Source of the DNA: Synechococcus sp. CBW1004
GTDB lineage: Bacteria > Cyanobacteriota > Cyanobacteriia > PCC-6307 > Cyanobiaceae
Assembly (NCBI RefSeq): GCF_015840715.1
Contig: NZ_CP060397.1
Span: 2,128,686-2,192,685, forward strand
Reading direction: 5' to 3'
Length of the DNA: 64,000 nt
In this document: one piece after another, positions 17,068-26,161 of the stretch
Layout of the letters: each line of letters begins with the position of its first letter
Position numbering within the stretch: position 1 is the first letter of the stretch
Position numbers and translations under genes: made by a program
Notes under the pieces: model-generated
What the model was told of the DNA's origin: nothing
Seen by the model: the letters and a program-made list of their open reading frames with translations, nothing else
The model's database searches: none

Positions 17068-18018
17068 ATGCAGATTCCAGGTGCCATGGCGGTCAGCTCC
17101 TCGGCATCGGGCTCCACTCCTCAGGCCACCTTGATCTCGCTGACCGGGGTCAGCCTCGTCAAGCGTCAGCAGCGGCAACGCCGGCCCCAGCCGAGGATCG
17201 AGCCCTGGGTGTTCCGGGCCGAGCGCGAACTTGCGTTCTCCCCGGATGCTCCCACGGGTCTGGTGCTGCTCGATCGATCCCAGCAGCTTCGGCTGGCTGG
17301 GCCTGGCACCACCCCATCGCTGCTGGCTGGCTACGTCGTGGTCCGTGCCAGGCAACAGCTCAGGACCCGCTTCAGGGGCGGTCGTGAGTTCTATTTCGTG
17401 ATTCATGGTGAGGGGCAGACCGTCTGTGGCGATCAATCTGTTTCCTGGCAAACCGGAGATGCCTTCTACTGGCCTGGTGGTCATGAACTGTCCCACCACG
17501 CCTCCTCGGACAGCCGCCTGTATGTGTTGACCGATCAGCCATTGGCTGATTTCCTTGGTCTGCAGTCGATGCAGCTCGTTGATCAGCCGCTTCACTACAA
17601 AGCAGCTGATATCAGAGAAGCACAAGACAGGGATTATCGGCAGACTGGCAAGAGTGGCGTGGTTCACTTCGGCCTTGATGATCGCATTGTCTACAGTTCA
17701 TTTGTGCCTTGTTGGAAGTGGCTCAAGCCCGGTGAGGCGCAGCTGAGTCATCGCCATGCGGCTGTCGCTGTGCAGTTGTTCGTGTCGGGGCGCAACTGTT
17801 ATTCAGTGATTGATGATCAGCGGGTCCAATGGGAGGACTACACGGTGGCGATCACTCCGCCAGGCAGCCTTCATTGCCATGGCAACGAAGGTGATGATGT
17901 TGGCGTCTATCTCGTGGCCCAGGATCTCCCGCTTTATCGATATCTCCGAACCTACTGGCATGAAGAGCCTGAAACGGACGTCTGCCTGCAGGACTGGCGT
18001 CAACCCGAAGCTCAATGA
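17068..18018 (+). CDS. Bicupin-type protein
   Basis: A 316-aa soluble protein that appears to have two cupin (double-stranded beta-helix) halves. The first has ADDED-type features REFYFVIHGEGQTVCGDQ and WQTGDAFYWPGG. The second has QLSHRHAAVAVQLFVSGR, VQWEDYTVAITPPGSLH and CHGNEGDDV. HRH in the second half and HCHGN could bind a metal. The layout recalls gentisate/1-hydroxy-2-naphthoate dioxygenase-like bicupins, but the substrate cannot be assigned. ATG 17068 is used; ATG 17086 is possible. Its stop overlaps the next start (ATGA), and it heads the cupin-M50-like-HlyD-synthase operon. Confidence 0.6.
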   Translation: MQIPGAMAVSSSASGSTPQATLISLTGVSLVKRQQRQRRPQPRIEPWVFRAERELAFSPDAPTGLVLLDRSQQLRLAGPGTTPSLLAGYVVVRARQQLRTRFRGGREFYFVIHGEGQTVCGDQSVSWQTGDAFYWPGGHELSHHASSDSRLYVLTDQPLADFLGLQSMQLVDQPLHYKAADIREAQDRDYRQTGKSGVVHFGLDDRIVYSSFVPCWKWLKPGEAQLSHRHAAVAVQLFVSGRNCYSVIDDQRVQWEDYTVAITPPGSLHCHGNEGDDVGVYLVAQDLPLYRYLRTYWHEEPETDVCLQDWRQPEAQ

Positions 18019-19223
18019 CAGAACTCGCCGATACCCGATTCCGCACCGATCTCGTGGTGGCATCCACCCGCAGTGGGGCTGATGGCGTCAAGCAGGTGGT
18101 CGTCAGGGATCTTAGGGCAGGGCGTAGTTATCGCTTCGATCAGCGCGAATTCTTCCTGTGCAGAAACTGGAACGGAACCCAGAGCGTTGAGCAGATCGTC
18201 CAGGCCTTCGATCAACGATTTGGGGCTCGTATCAAGCCTTCTGATGTCAGGGCCTTTCTCATGGGACTGGCCTCGGAAGATCTGCTCGAGCCCTGTCCGA
18301 CTCTGTCAGAGGCCTCGGCAGCATCCGCATCAACAGCGCCTTACGTCTGGTCGGTTGCGCTGCCCTCAAAGGCTCTGTTCGACCTGGCCTCCATCGCGCA
18401 TCAGTTCAGTTGGTTGGGGCCCGTGATGCTCTGGGCAAGCCTGCCGGCGTCGTTTCTGGCAACAGGCACTCTCCTCCACAATCAGCGGATCCTGAATCAC
18501 GACCTGAGCATGTTGTCCGCCATTCCGCTTACGCAGATGCTGGCGATGCACTTTGGCACCATGTGGGGCCTGCAGCTGGCCGCGATCTTTCTCCAGGCCC
18601 TTGTACTCGCCTACTTCGGCGGCCAGACGACACAGCTCGGTCTGCGGCTGGAGTGCGGGTTTCTTCCCGTCTTTGAGTCGACGATGGTCAACATCGAGCG
18701 CCTGACGCGCCGAGAGCAGCTCTGGGTCTTCGGCGTGCCGTTGCTGCTGCGTCTGATCGTCACGGCCGCTGCTGTCATCGTCTGGTTCAACGCTCGCCAT
18801 TCCGGCTCGTCGTTGACCCAACTGGCGATCTTCATGGCGATCAGCAGTTTATTGCAGTTGGTCACCCAAGGGAGTCCTTTGTGGTATCGTGATGGCTACT
18901 TTTTTCTGGCCTCTTACCTGCGCAATCCCAGGTTGTTGCCGCAATCTCACTTGCTGTGGCTCATGTTGATCCAGCGTCGCCCTCTTCCGCATCTGCTGGC
19001 TCCGATGAAGGCGTTCTGGTTGGGATTGCTAGGGTTGACTTCGTTCGTATTCTCGGTGATTCTGATGATATTTCTGGTTCTTCTGTTCAGCCATAGCGTC
19101 GGTCAGCTGCTGTATGGGCTTCTCGGCAAAGCTGGAGCACCACTGGCGTTGATTGTTGTGTCCATCGTGTTTGTGCGATTCCTGGCAACCACCTACACGC
19201 AACTCACGGCGACGCTTCAATGA
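18015..19223 (+). CDS. PqqD-like / inactive M50-like membrane protein
   Basis: A 402-aa protein. Residues ~20-95 look like a PqqD-type small domain (FFLCRNWNGTQSVEQIVQAF, RAFLMGLASEDLLEP). The rest has about eight membrane segments and the spacing of M50 metalloproteases paired with HlyD proteins. The zinc motif HExxH is replaced by HFGTM (within MLAMHFGTMWGLQL). The following YFGGQTTQLGLRLECGFLPVF matches the region after HExxH in active relatives. It is therefore probably a non-proteolytic membrane scaffold or exporter partner. It overlaps the cupin and HlyD genes by 4 bases each (ATGA). Confidence 0.6.
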   Translation: MTELADTRFRTDLVVASTRSGADGVKQVVVRDLRAGRSYRFDQREFFLCRNWNGTQSVEQIVQAFDQRFGARIKPSDVRAFLMGLASEDLLEPCPTLSEASAASASTAPYVWSVALPSKALFDLASIAHQFSWLGPVMLWASLPASFLATGTLLHNQRILNHDLSMLSAIPLTQMLAMHFGTMWGLQLAAIFLQALVLAYFGGQTTQLGLRLECGFLPVFESTMVNIERLTRREQLWVFGVPLLLRLIVTAAAVIVWFNARHSGSSLTQLAIFMAISSLLQLVTQGSPLWYRDGYFFLASYLRNPRLLPQSHLLWLMLIQRRPLPHLLAPMKAFWLGLLGLTSFVFSVILMIFLVLLFSHSVGQLLYGLLGKAGAPLALIVVSIVFVRFLATTYTQLTATLQ

Positions 19224-20416
19224 CGCTTCCCTCCCTGGATCGGCCACCAGCTGCCATCGCCCCGAAGTCGGATGCGCCATGGTTCCTACCCAGCCGCAGG
19301 CGTGTCAATCGTTTTGTGCGTCAGCACAGGATCAGCCTTTCTGTCTGTGCTGGATTGGTTTTGATTGGCTGCCTTCCGTATACCTTGCGGCCGGGCGGAA
19401 AAGTTGAGCTTCTGCCTCTCGCTCAACAGAATATTCAGGTCAAGGTGAGTGGCAGGGTCAGTCGTGTCATGGTGGATGGTGGCAGCCGCGATGTCATTCA
19501 ATCCGGCCGGGTGATCGCCACTCTGGATGTGCCCGATCTGGAAAATCAGCTGCAAACCACACGCAAGCAGATCGCAACCCAGAATGCCGGTATCCAGGTT
19601 GCTCAACGCCAGATCAAAGTGTCTGAAGAAGAGGTCTCGGTCACCCTGGCCGAGCTGGATACGGCCCGCGTGCGCGCACGCTTCAGCCGCAAAGCCTATG
19701 AGCGCTATCGGGATCTTTACCGTGAGGGCGCAGTTTCGATGCAGCAGGTTGAGGATTATCAGAAGCAGGCTGAAACAGATGCCTCCAATCTTCTTGAATT
19801 GCAGGCCACGGTGCAGCAGAAGCAGCAGCAGCGCCAGCAGTCTGAGGAGAAGATCAAGGTGGCTCAGGGCGAGTTTCAGCGCTTGAATGAAGAGCTGAAG
19901 TTCGCGACGGACGAGCTGAATCGTGCTCGTGTCACCATGCCATTTGATGGTGTGATTGTTGATCATCGTCTCAAGGATAAGGTGGGAACTTATCTTGAGA
20001 AGGGAAGTACATTTGCTACGGCTGAAGAGGCCAATACCGATGTCCTTAGGGCGCGGGTTCAGGTTTCAGAGGTCGTCGCTGATCGGCTCAAGGCTGGCCG
20101 TCCTGTCGAAGTCAAGCTGATGGCCTTCCCGGATGATCCCATCCGAGGCACAGTGGTCGCCGTCGAGCCCAGCATTCATCTGCTGGAAACCGAGCAGAAT
20201 CGCTCGCAGGACACAGGCAACATGATCACCGTTGCCCAGCTCAATGCCGGGCGGCTGCTTGGCGTGATCATCAAGCTTCCCAATCAGAATGGGAAACTGC
20301 GGCCGGGCATGAGTGGCTACGCGAAAATCCAAGGTGACACGGTGCCTGTTGCCGTCGCGTTTAGCCGCGCATTGGCCCGATTCTTCAACATTGAGGTGTG
20401 GTCGTGGCTGCCGTAG
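19220..20416 (+). CDS. HlyD-family periplasmic adaptor
   Basis: A 398-aa membrane fusion protein. It has one membrane helix (about 33-52), a lipoyl-type half motif (QVKVSGRVSRVMVDGGSRDVIQSG), a long coiled-coil hairpin (about 105-235, Gln/Glu-rich), the second lipoyl half MPFDGVIVDHRLKD and a beta-barrel domain. Such proteins link inner-membrane pumps to the outer membrane. Here the only membrane partner is the M50-like protein just upstream; no ABC ATPase or RND pump is nearby. By position it may help export the lipid made by the synthase encoded next. It overlaps the next gene by 13 bases. Confidence 0.85.
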   Translation: MTLPSLDRPPAAIAPKSDAPWFLPSRRRVNRFVRQHRISLSVCAGLVLIGCLPYTLRPGGKVELLPLAQQNIQVKVSGRVSRVMVDGGSRDVIQSGRVIATLDVPDLENQLQTTRKQIATQNAGIQVAQRQIKVSEEEVSVTLAELDTARVRARFSRKAYERYRDLYREGAVSMQQVEDYQKQAETDASNLLELQATVQQKQQQRQQSEEKIKVAQGEFQRLNEELKFATDELNRARVTMPFDGVIVDHRLKDKVGTYLEKGSTFATAEEANTDVLRARVQVSEVVADRLKAGRPVEVKLMAFPDDPIRGTVVAVEPSIHLLETEQNRSQDTGNMITVAQLNAGRLLGVIIKLPNQNGKLRPGMSGYAKIQGDTVPVAVAFSRALARFFNIEVWSWLP

Positions 20417-23400
20417 ACACCTCACAGGTTTCCTCTGCAGGGCTTCATGCCCACCAGTCGACATGCCAGCAGATGGATATCGCTGTTGTCGGCATGTCGG
20501 CACTGTTCGCCAAGGCTGATGGCCTCAAGAAGTATTGGCAGAACATCTGCAATGGCGTCGATGGAGTGACGGCGGCCAGTCCTGAATGGCTGCGCGACTC
20601 CTTCGATCCAACGTCCAGTGAGAATGATCGCCTCTGCACCGATAAAGGCGGCTTTCTGCACGATCTGGCGCGCTTCAATCCAGTCAGATACGGGATCATG
20701 CCGCGTGCCATCGATGGTGGTGGCCCCGATCAGTACCTGGCCATCGAACTGGTCTCCCAGGCCCTGGCAGATGCCGGATATGGCTCAGCGTCCCCGGGGC
20801 TGCGACCCTTTGATGGCGAGAGGACCGCGCTCATCCTCGGCTACGGCAGCTACATGAACAGGGGGTTCGCCAATCTTCTCCAGCACGGTCTTGTGGTGGA
20901 TCAGACCATGGATCTGCTGCAGCAGCTCGCTCCTCAGCTGGATCAGGCCACACTGGAGAGCGTGAAGCAGGGACTCAAGGCCAGTCTGCCCCCGTTCACT
21001 GCCGAGATGTGCCCTGGACTGGTCCCCAACAACGTGACAGGGCGCGTGGCCAATCGGCTCGATCTGATGGGGCCCAACTATGTGGTGGATGCGGCCTGTG
21101 CGTCTTCTCTGATCTCCGTTCATCTCGGAATCGAGGAGTTGCGGCAAGGCCGCTGCGATCTTGCGATCGTCGGCGGCGTGAACGCATCAACGCCAGCTCC
21201 GATCTCGTTGATCTTCAACCAGTTGGGTGCTCTGACACGCAAGGACATTCGCCCTTTCGATGAAGCGGCGAGCGGTACGTTGCTTGGAGAGGGGCTTGGC
21301 ATTCTGGTGTTGAAGCGTCTCGCTGATGCCGAGGCGGATGGTGATCGCATCTATGCCGCGATCAAGGGGGTCGGATCGGCGAGCGATGGCAAAGCCCTCA
21401 GCAGTGTGGCGCCGCGTCTGGAAGGGGAAGCTCTGGCCATGCGCAGGGCCTATGCCGACACGGGAATCGACCCGCGGACGATCGGTCTCGTCGAAGCGCA
21501 CGGCACCAGCATCCCTCTCGGCGATCGAACGGAGATCGCCTCGCTGCGCTCGGTGTTCGGAGATCGTTCGCAGGCCCCGCACTGCGCCCTTGGTTCGGTG
21601 AAATCGATGGTGGCGCACTGTACCACTGCGGCTGGGGCAGCTGGATTGATCAAGACGATTCTGGCTCTATATTATAAGGTTCTGCCGCCAACAATCTGTC
21701 AGCGTGTCAACCCAGATCTTCAGATCGAGGCGACACCTTTCTACATCAACAACCGAACCCGTCCGTGGATTCATGGCAATCCTGCCCATCCTCGGCGAGC
21801 TGCGGTCAATGCATTTGGATTCGGTGGCATCAATGCCCACGCGATTCTTGAGGAGTATCGGCCTGCCTCAGGTGATCCAGACGTGCAGCTGTACAGCTGC
21901 TGGCCGACTGAACTGGTTCTGCTGACGGCACCGACTGCAGCTGGATTGCACCAGCGCATTCAGGCCTTGCTCGCTCATCTGGAAGCGGCCTCTGATCAGG
22001 GCTGTAGTCCTGATCTCGCCGATGTTGCCTACACATCGGCCCGGGATGTCACCGGCTCATGCCGCCTCGCGATCGTGACTCACGATACCGATGACCTGAG
22101 GGATAAGCTGACCACAGCGGCTCAGAAGCTCGAGAAGCCGTTGCAGAAGTTCAAGACCAGGAGCGGCATCTTTTACGGTGAAGGGTCCAGTCCAGCAGGG
22201 AAAAGTGTGTTCCTTTTCCCTGGTGAGGGAGCGCAGTATCCAGATATGCTGGCTGATCTCTGTATCTATTTCCCGCAGATCAGGCGCTGGTTTGATCTGC
22301 TCGATCAGGCCCTGGGATCCCCCGATCGTCCCGCTCCGAGCAGTGCCATCTTTCCGCCTCCCACCAGCACCACGGAGGCTGAGCAGCAGGCGGCCAGTGC
22401 TCGTCTCCATGGCATGGAGGTCGGCCCTGCGGCCGTTTTCGTGGCCAGCATGGCCCTGCATGAGCTGATCCGGTCGTTCGGCCTCAAGGCTGACGCCATG
22501 GTCGGCCATAGCAGCGGCGAAAACTCCGCGCTCACCGCCTCAGGCATGGTGACCTATGAGCAGCAATCTCATCTGATCGAGAAGATGGGTGATTTCGATC
22601 GCATCATCCGTCAGGCGGAGGCGGGGGGCCTGGTGCGTGTCGGCGTTCTGCTCGCGGTGGGTGGGATTGATCTTGACGCCATCCACGAGGCGATAGCTCC
22701 TTACGGAGATGATGTGGTGATTGCCATGGACAACTGCAGTCATCAGGCCATTGTGTTCGGGCCGCCTCAGCCGATGGAGGTGCTTGCAGATCTCTTCAGG
22801 GAGAAAGGCGGCATCTGCATGGAGCTCCCATTCAACAGGGCTTACCATACGCCCCATTTTGCTGAGGTTGCCCAGGCCCTTCGTCAGTTCTACGACAGCT
22901 TCCCGTTCCAGGTCCCCACAACACCGGTCTATAGCTGTGCCTCCTGTGAGCGATTCCCAGATGAGCCGTCGAAGATGCGTGATCTGGCTGCTCATCAGTG
23001 GATGGCTCCTGTTCTGTTTCGTGACCTGATTCAGAAACTCCATGCGGACGGTTTCAGACAGTTCATTGAAACCGGACCCAGTTCCAATCTCACTGCATTT
23101 GTCACCGATATCCTGCGCGGCCACAAGGACAGCCTTTCCGTTGCCAGTAATAACCGCAACAAGTCTGGTCTTGAACAGCTCCAGCTCATGCTCGGCCAGC
23201 TGTTCGTCAGCGGTGTCGAGCTGGATGTGACTCCCCTGTTCAGCCGCCGTCAGCTTCAGCATCTGACATTCGAGGCCGCGCCCACTGTCACGGATCTTCC
23301 ACCGTTGCTGTCGACCGCGTTGCCTGTGGCGACTCTGCCTGCCGACCTCATTGCGATGCTCCACAGCCGACTGTCGACCACGCATGTGGGGGCACCCCAG

Positions 23401-25119
23401 GCGGGATCAGCGAGCGGGGCTCAGCTGGTTGCGGATGGCCTCCTGGATCCGGCCCAATGGCCCCTGCTTGGCCGGGTCGTGGCCCGCTCTGCCGATCGAC
23501 TCGCCTGTGAGCGACGCTTCAGCCTCAGTGAGGATCCATTTCTCGAGGATCATGTCTTTGGTGGTCCACTCTCCGCTCATCAGACGGAGCTCAAGCCACT
23601 GCCGGTCATCCCGCTCACCTTCAGCCTGGAAATGATGGCGGAGGCTGCCAGTGCCCTGGCTGGGCCAGGCCTTGAGGTGGTGAGCCTTCATAACCTGCGT
23701 GGCTATCGCTGGCTTGCACTCGATCGCGGCGATCTCTGTCTACGTGTCGAGGCCCAGCAGGCAGGCAAGGTTGGCGAATTCGTCACCATTCAGGCGCGTA
23801 TCTTCCAGATCGATGCCGGTCGCGAGCCGATCCTGGTCTTTGAAGGTGATGTGCGCCTCTCTGCAGGTGTGCCGGTTGCTCCCATCGCTTCCACGTTCCA
23901 ACTCAGCGAACCTCTGTTGCCAGCTCTTGTGGACGAGGATCTCTATCGCACCTGCATGTTCCATGGTCCACGCCTTCAGGGCGTCCGGCATCTGCGCCAG
24001 TGGTCTCTGGATGGAATCGAAGCGGATCTGCTCGTGTTGCCTGTTTCTCAGTTCTTCCGAGCAACCAGCCAACCCCGATTCATCCTTGATCCCGGTCTGC
24101 TCGACGCCGCCGGTCAACTGGTGGGCTACTGGATCTCGGAGCAGTGGGGCCCCGCAGATTCCTACTGCTTCCCATTCCAGATCTCAGATCTGCATTGCTA
24201 CGCTCCGCCACTTCCTGCCGGAACGCAGGTTCTCTGTCGTTGCTGGCTGAGCTTCACCAGCGAACACCAGATCCAGGCTCATTTCGAGTTGCTCGACTCC
24301 AGCGGTTCGCTGCTGGTTCGTATCCAGAACTGGACCGATATCTGTTATCAGGTCCCACGCAACAACTTCTATCCCTGCCGCCTCCAGCCGAGCACTGAAT
24401 ATCTTTCAGTCCCTTATCTGCAGGCTGAGACGGGCACCTTCTGCAGGCTGGTCGCACCTTTCCCTGATCATTTTCTGGACAAATCATGGGGTATCTGGTG
24501 CCGAATGCTGGCTCATCTCATGTTGTCCCAGCCCGAGCGTGATGCGTGGTACCTGCTCCCTGAGGGCGGCCCCCGTCGCAGCGAGTGGTTGCTTGGTCGG
24601 ATTGCGGCCAAGGATGCAATCCGCCAGTGGGCGTTGCAGCTGCATGGTGTCGCTCTGGCCCCTGTCGATATTCAGATCTGCGCTTCCCCGGAAGGACAGC
24701 CCTATGCTGTTTGCCCCCTGTTGGATGGATATATGCTGCCCTCGCTCTCGATCAGTCACAGCCAGGGTCATGCTCTTGCTGTCGTTGCACCTTCCGGCCA
24801 ACCAATCGGTGTCGATCTTGAGCGACGTTCAGCCGCACCTGATTTTGATCTGCTGGCTGATGCCTATAGTGACGCAGAACGGTCATTGCTGTACCAGCTT
24901 GAGCCAGAATCCCGGTCTCTTGCCATGCTCGGAATCTGGTGTGCCAAGGAGGCTGCATCCAAGGCCCATGGCACTGGGCTGCAGGGCGATCCCTACAGCT
25001 GGGAACTGCAGCACTACACCACTGATTTCAGTCAATGTTGGTTGAGCCATGCGGGTCAGTCGTTCGAGGTACGCATCTGGTACACAGAGGATGACGTTCT
25101 GGCTGTCTGTCTGCTCTGA
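20404..25119 (+). CDS. PUFA-synthase-type multidomain protein KS-AT-DH-PPTase
   Basis: A 1571-aa synthase of the PUFA/heterocyst-glycolipid type. The KS domain (about 24-480) has Cys232 in DAACASS, His366 and His405. The AT domain (about 600-900) has GHSSGE (Ser703) and His815. A double-hotdog DH (about 1030-1330) has His1050 in LEDHVFGG and Asp1234 in DPGLLDAAGQL. A Sfp-type phosphopantetheinyl transferase (about 1390-1571) has GVDLE (Asp1471, Glu1473) and WCAKEAASK (Glu1516). There is no ACP, KR or ER, which the 2790-aa partner supplies. The PPTase presumably activates that ACP. GTG 20404 is chosen for the GAGG 7 bases upstream; ATG 20473 also starts the KS. Confidence 0.88.
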   Translation: MAAVDTSQVSSAGLHAHQSTCQQMDIAVVGMSALFAKADGLKKYWQNICNGVDGVTAASPEWLRDSFDPTSSENDRLCTDKGGFLHDLARFNPVRYGIMPRAIDGGGPDQYLAIELVSQALADAGYGSASPGLRPFDGERTALILGYGSYMNRGFANLLQHGLVVDQTMDLLQQLAPQLDQATLESVKQGLKASLPPFTAEMCPGLVPNNVTGRVANRLDLMGPNYVVDAACASSLISVHLGIEELRQGRCDLAIVGGVNASTPAPISLIFNQLGALTRKDIRPFDEAASGTLLGEGLGILVLKRLADAEADGDRIYAAIKGVGSASDGKALSSVAPRLEGEALAMRRAYADTGIDPRTIGLVEAHGTSIPLGDRTEIASLRSVFGDRSQAPHCALGSVKSMVAHCTTAAGAAGLIKTILALYYKVLPPTICQRVNPDLQIEATPFYINNRTRPWIHGNPAHPRRAAVNAFGFGGINAHAILEEYRPASGDPDVQLYSCWPTELVLLTAPTAAGLHQRIQALLAHLEAASDQGCSPDLADVAYTSARDVTGSCRLAIVTHDTDDLRDKLTTAAQKLEKPLQKFKTRSGIFYGEGSSPAGKSVFLFPGEGAQYPDMLADLCIYFPQIRRWFDLLDQALGSPDRPAPSSAIFPPPTSTTEAEQQAASARLHGMEVGPAAVFVASMALHELIRSFGLKADAMVGHSSGENSALTASGMVTYEQQSHLIEKMGDFDRIIRQAEAGGLVRVGVLLAVGGIDLDAIHEAIAPYGDDVVIAMDNCSHQAIVFGPPQPMEVLADLFREKGGICMELPFNRAYHTPHFAEVAQALRQFYDSFPFQVPTTPVYSCASCERFPDEPSKMRDLAAHQWMAPVLFRDLIQKLHADGFRQFIETGPSSNLTAFVTDILRGHKDSLSVASNNRNKSGLEQLQLMLGQLFVSGVELDVTPLFSRRQLQHLTFEAAPTVTDLPPLLSTALPVATLPADLIAMLHSRLSTTHVGAPQAGSASGAQLVADGLLDPAQWPLLGRVVARSADRLACERRFSLSEDPFLEDHVFGGPLSAHQTELKPLPVIPLTFSLEMMAEAASALAGPGLEVVSLHNLRGYRWLALDRGDLCLRVEAQQAGKVGEFVTIQARIFQIDAGREPILVFEGDVRLSAGVPVAPIASTFQLSEPLLPALVDEDLYRTCMFHGPRLQGVRHLRQWSLDGIEADLLVLPVSQFFRATSQPRFILDPGLLDAAGQLVGYWISEQWGPADSYCFPFQISDLHCYAPPLPAGTQVLCRCWLSFTSEHQIQAHFELLDSSGSLLVRIQNWTDICYQVPRNNFYPCRLQPSTEYLSVPYLQAETGTFCRLVAPFPDHFLDKSWGIWCRMLAHLMLSQPERDAWYLLPEGGPRRSEWLLGRIAAKDAIRQWALQLHGVALAPVDIQICASPEGQPYAVCPLLDGYMLPSLSISHSQGHALAVVAPSGQPIGVDLERRSAAPDFDLLADAYSDAERSLLYQLEPESRSLAMLGIWCAKEAASKAHGTGLQGDPYSWELQHYTTDFSQCWLSHAGQSFEVRIWYTEDDVLAVCLL

Positions 25120-25183
25120 TCAGCGAGAGATGCCCGCCCCTCAGCACCTGAAGCCCGCTCCCTGAGCTCGGTTCTCCTGCGGC

Positions 25184-26161
25184 TCAGCCGTCTGGATCTG
25201 TGGCGGGGTCACCGCTTGCCACCGAGGAGGGAGAGCTTCCGTCGATCTGGCTTCGATCGACCCGTCCTGTGGACATCCCGTGTCGAACCTGGAGTTGCCG
25301 CGCCGTTTCCACCATCGGCCGGTTGAGTGCCTCACCATCCAATGTCACTTGAATGGCTCTTCGGACCCGTTGGCAGAAGGCCGATAGCTTGTCCACATCA
25401 GCGAGCTTCGGCACATAGTGCCGGACATCAAAGGCGGGCAGGAAGGCTATGTGATACGAGACCTTGTTCGGATTGTTGATTGGGGTGACAAACACGATCG
25501 GCCCTCGATTGACATCGATCCGCAACCTGCTTTCGTGTGGCCCCAGCACGGCAACCGGCACAATCAGGGCTTCGGCGATCCATGCCATCTTTGCGAATCC
25601 CCAGAAGAAGGGGCGTGTCTGATAGGGAGGCACCGAGTCTTCTCCCTCTGGATACATCAAGACATCCTCATCCATGTCAAGCAGCTGGATGCCATTTTCA
25701 AGCGTCAGAGGAACACACCCGAGCGGCTCAAAAATCTGCCGGTGACGCACAAATGCCAGTTCATCCTGATAGTATTCCAGCCCCATCAATGGTCTGACTG
25801 TCTTGCGTCGATAGTGATGCAAGACGTGGCTCAGCAGCAGCACAGTCTCCGGAACCGCGCAAGCGTTGGCGATCAGCGGTGTTCCTGTGTGATTGCAGAC
25901 AAAGATGATTGGCTTGCCGGTCTTTGGTAACTTCTCGATGCCCGTTACTTTGAGTGCGTGAAAATCAAAGGCATAGTCAAGAAAACCAGGTGCCGCCTTC
26001 GAGAGGTCGATTTTCTGTTTGAGGGCTTTGAGTTGCGCCTTGTCAAGTTGAAAGGGATCTGGCTTGAGAGGCTTTCGACGCACATAACTGGGTTTTCGAT
26101 CCTCTTCCGCTACCATTCGCCCCATTGATCGTGATCTCATCTTAGTCAGAGGTGACGCCAT
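25184..26161 (-). CDS. Lysophospholipid/glycerolipid acyltransferase-like protein
   Basis: A 325-aa protein of the PlsC/LPLAT superfamily that probably transfers an acyl group from a thioester to an alcohol. Motif I is FVCNHTGTPLIAN, with His but lacking the usual Asp four residues on. Motif III is VLMYPEGEDSVPPY. A hydrophobic stretch follows (FFWGFAKMAWIAEALIVPVAV). In this cluster it is a candidate for attaching the synthase product to a lipid head group. The start ATG overlaps the stop of the propeller gene (TGATG), so the two are translationally coupled. Confidence 0.72.
   Translation of the reverse strand: MASPLTKMRSRSMGRMVAEEDRKPSYVRRKPLKPDPFQLDKAQLKALKQKIDLSKAAPGFLDYAFDFHALKVTGIEKLPKTGKPIIFVCNHTGTPLIANACAVPETVLLLSHVLHHYRRKTVRPLMGLEYYQDELAFVRHRQIFEPLGCVPLTLENGIQLLDMDEDVLMYPEGEDSVPPYQTRPFFWGFAKMAWIAEALIVPVAVLGPHESRLRIDVNRGPIVFVTPINNPNKVSYHIAFLPAFDVRHYVPKLADVDKLSAFCQRVRRAIQVTLDGEALNRPMVETARQLQVRHGMSTGRVDRSQIDGSSPSSVASGDPATDPDG

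Noticed and set aside
16975..17085. TPP-riboswitch-like GAACCTGATCAGGG on the minus strand and GGGGTGC on the plus strand upstream of the cupin gene
   Set aside because: The CTGAGA element and the TAAT...GCG...AGGGA 3' part are missing, and the two matching pieces are on opposite strands.
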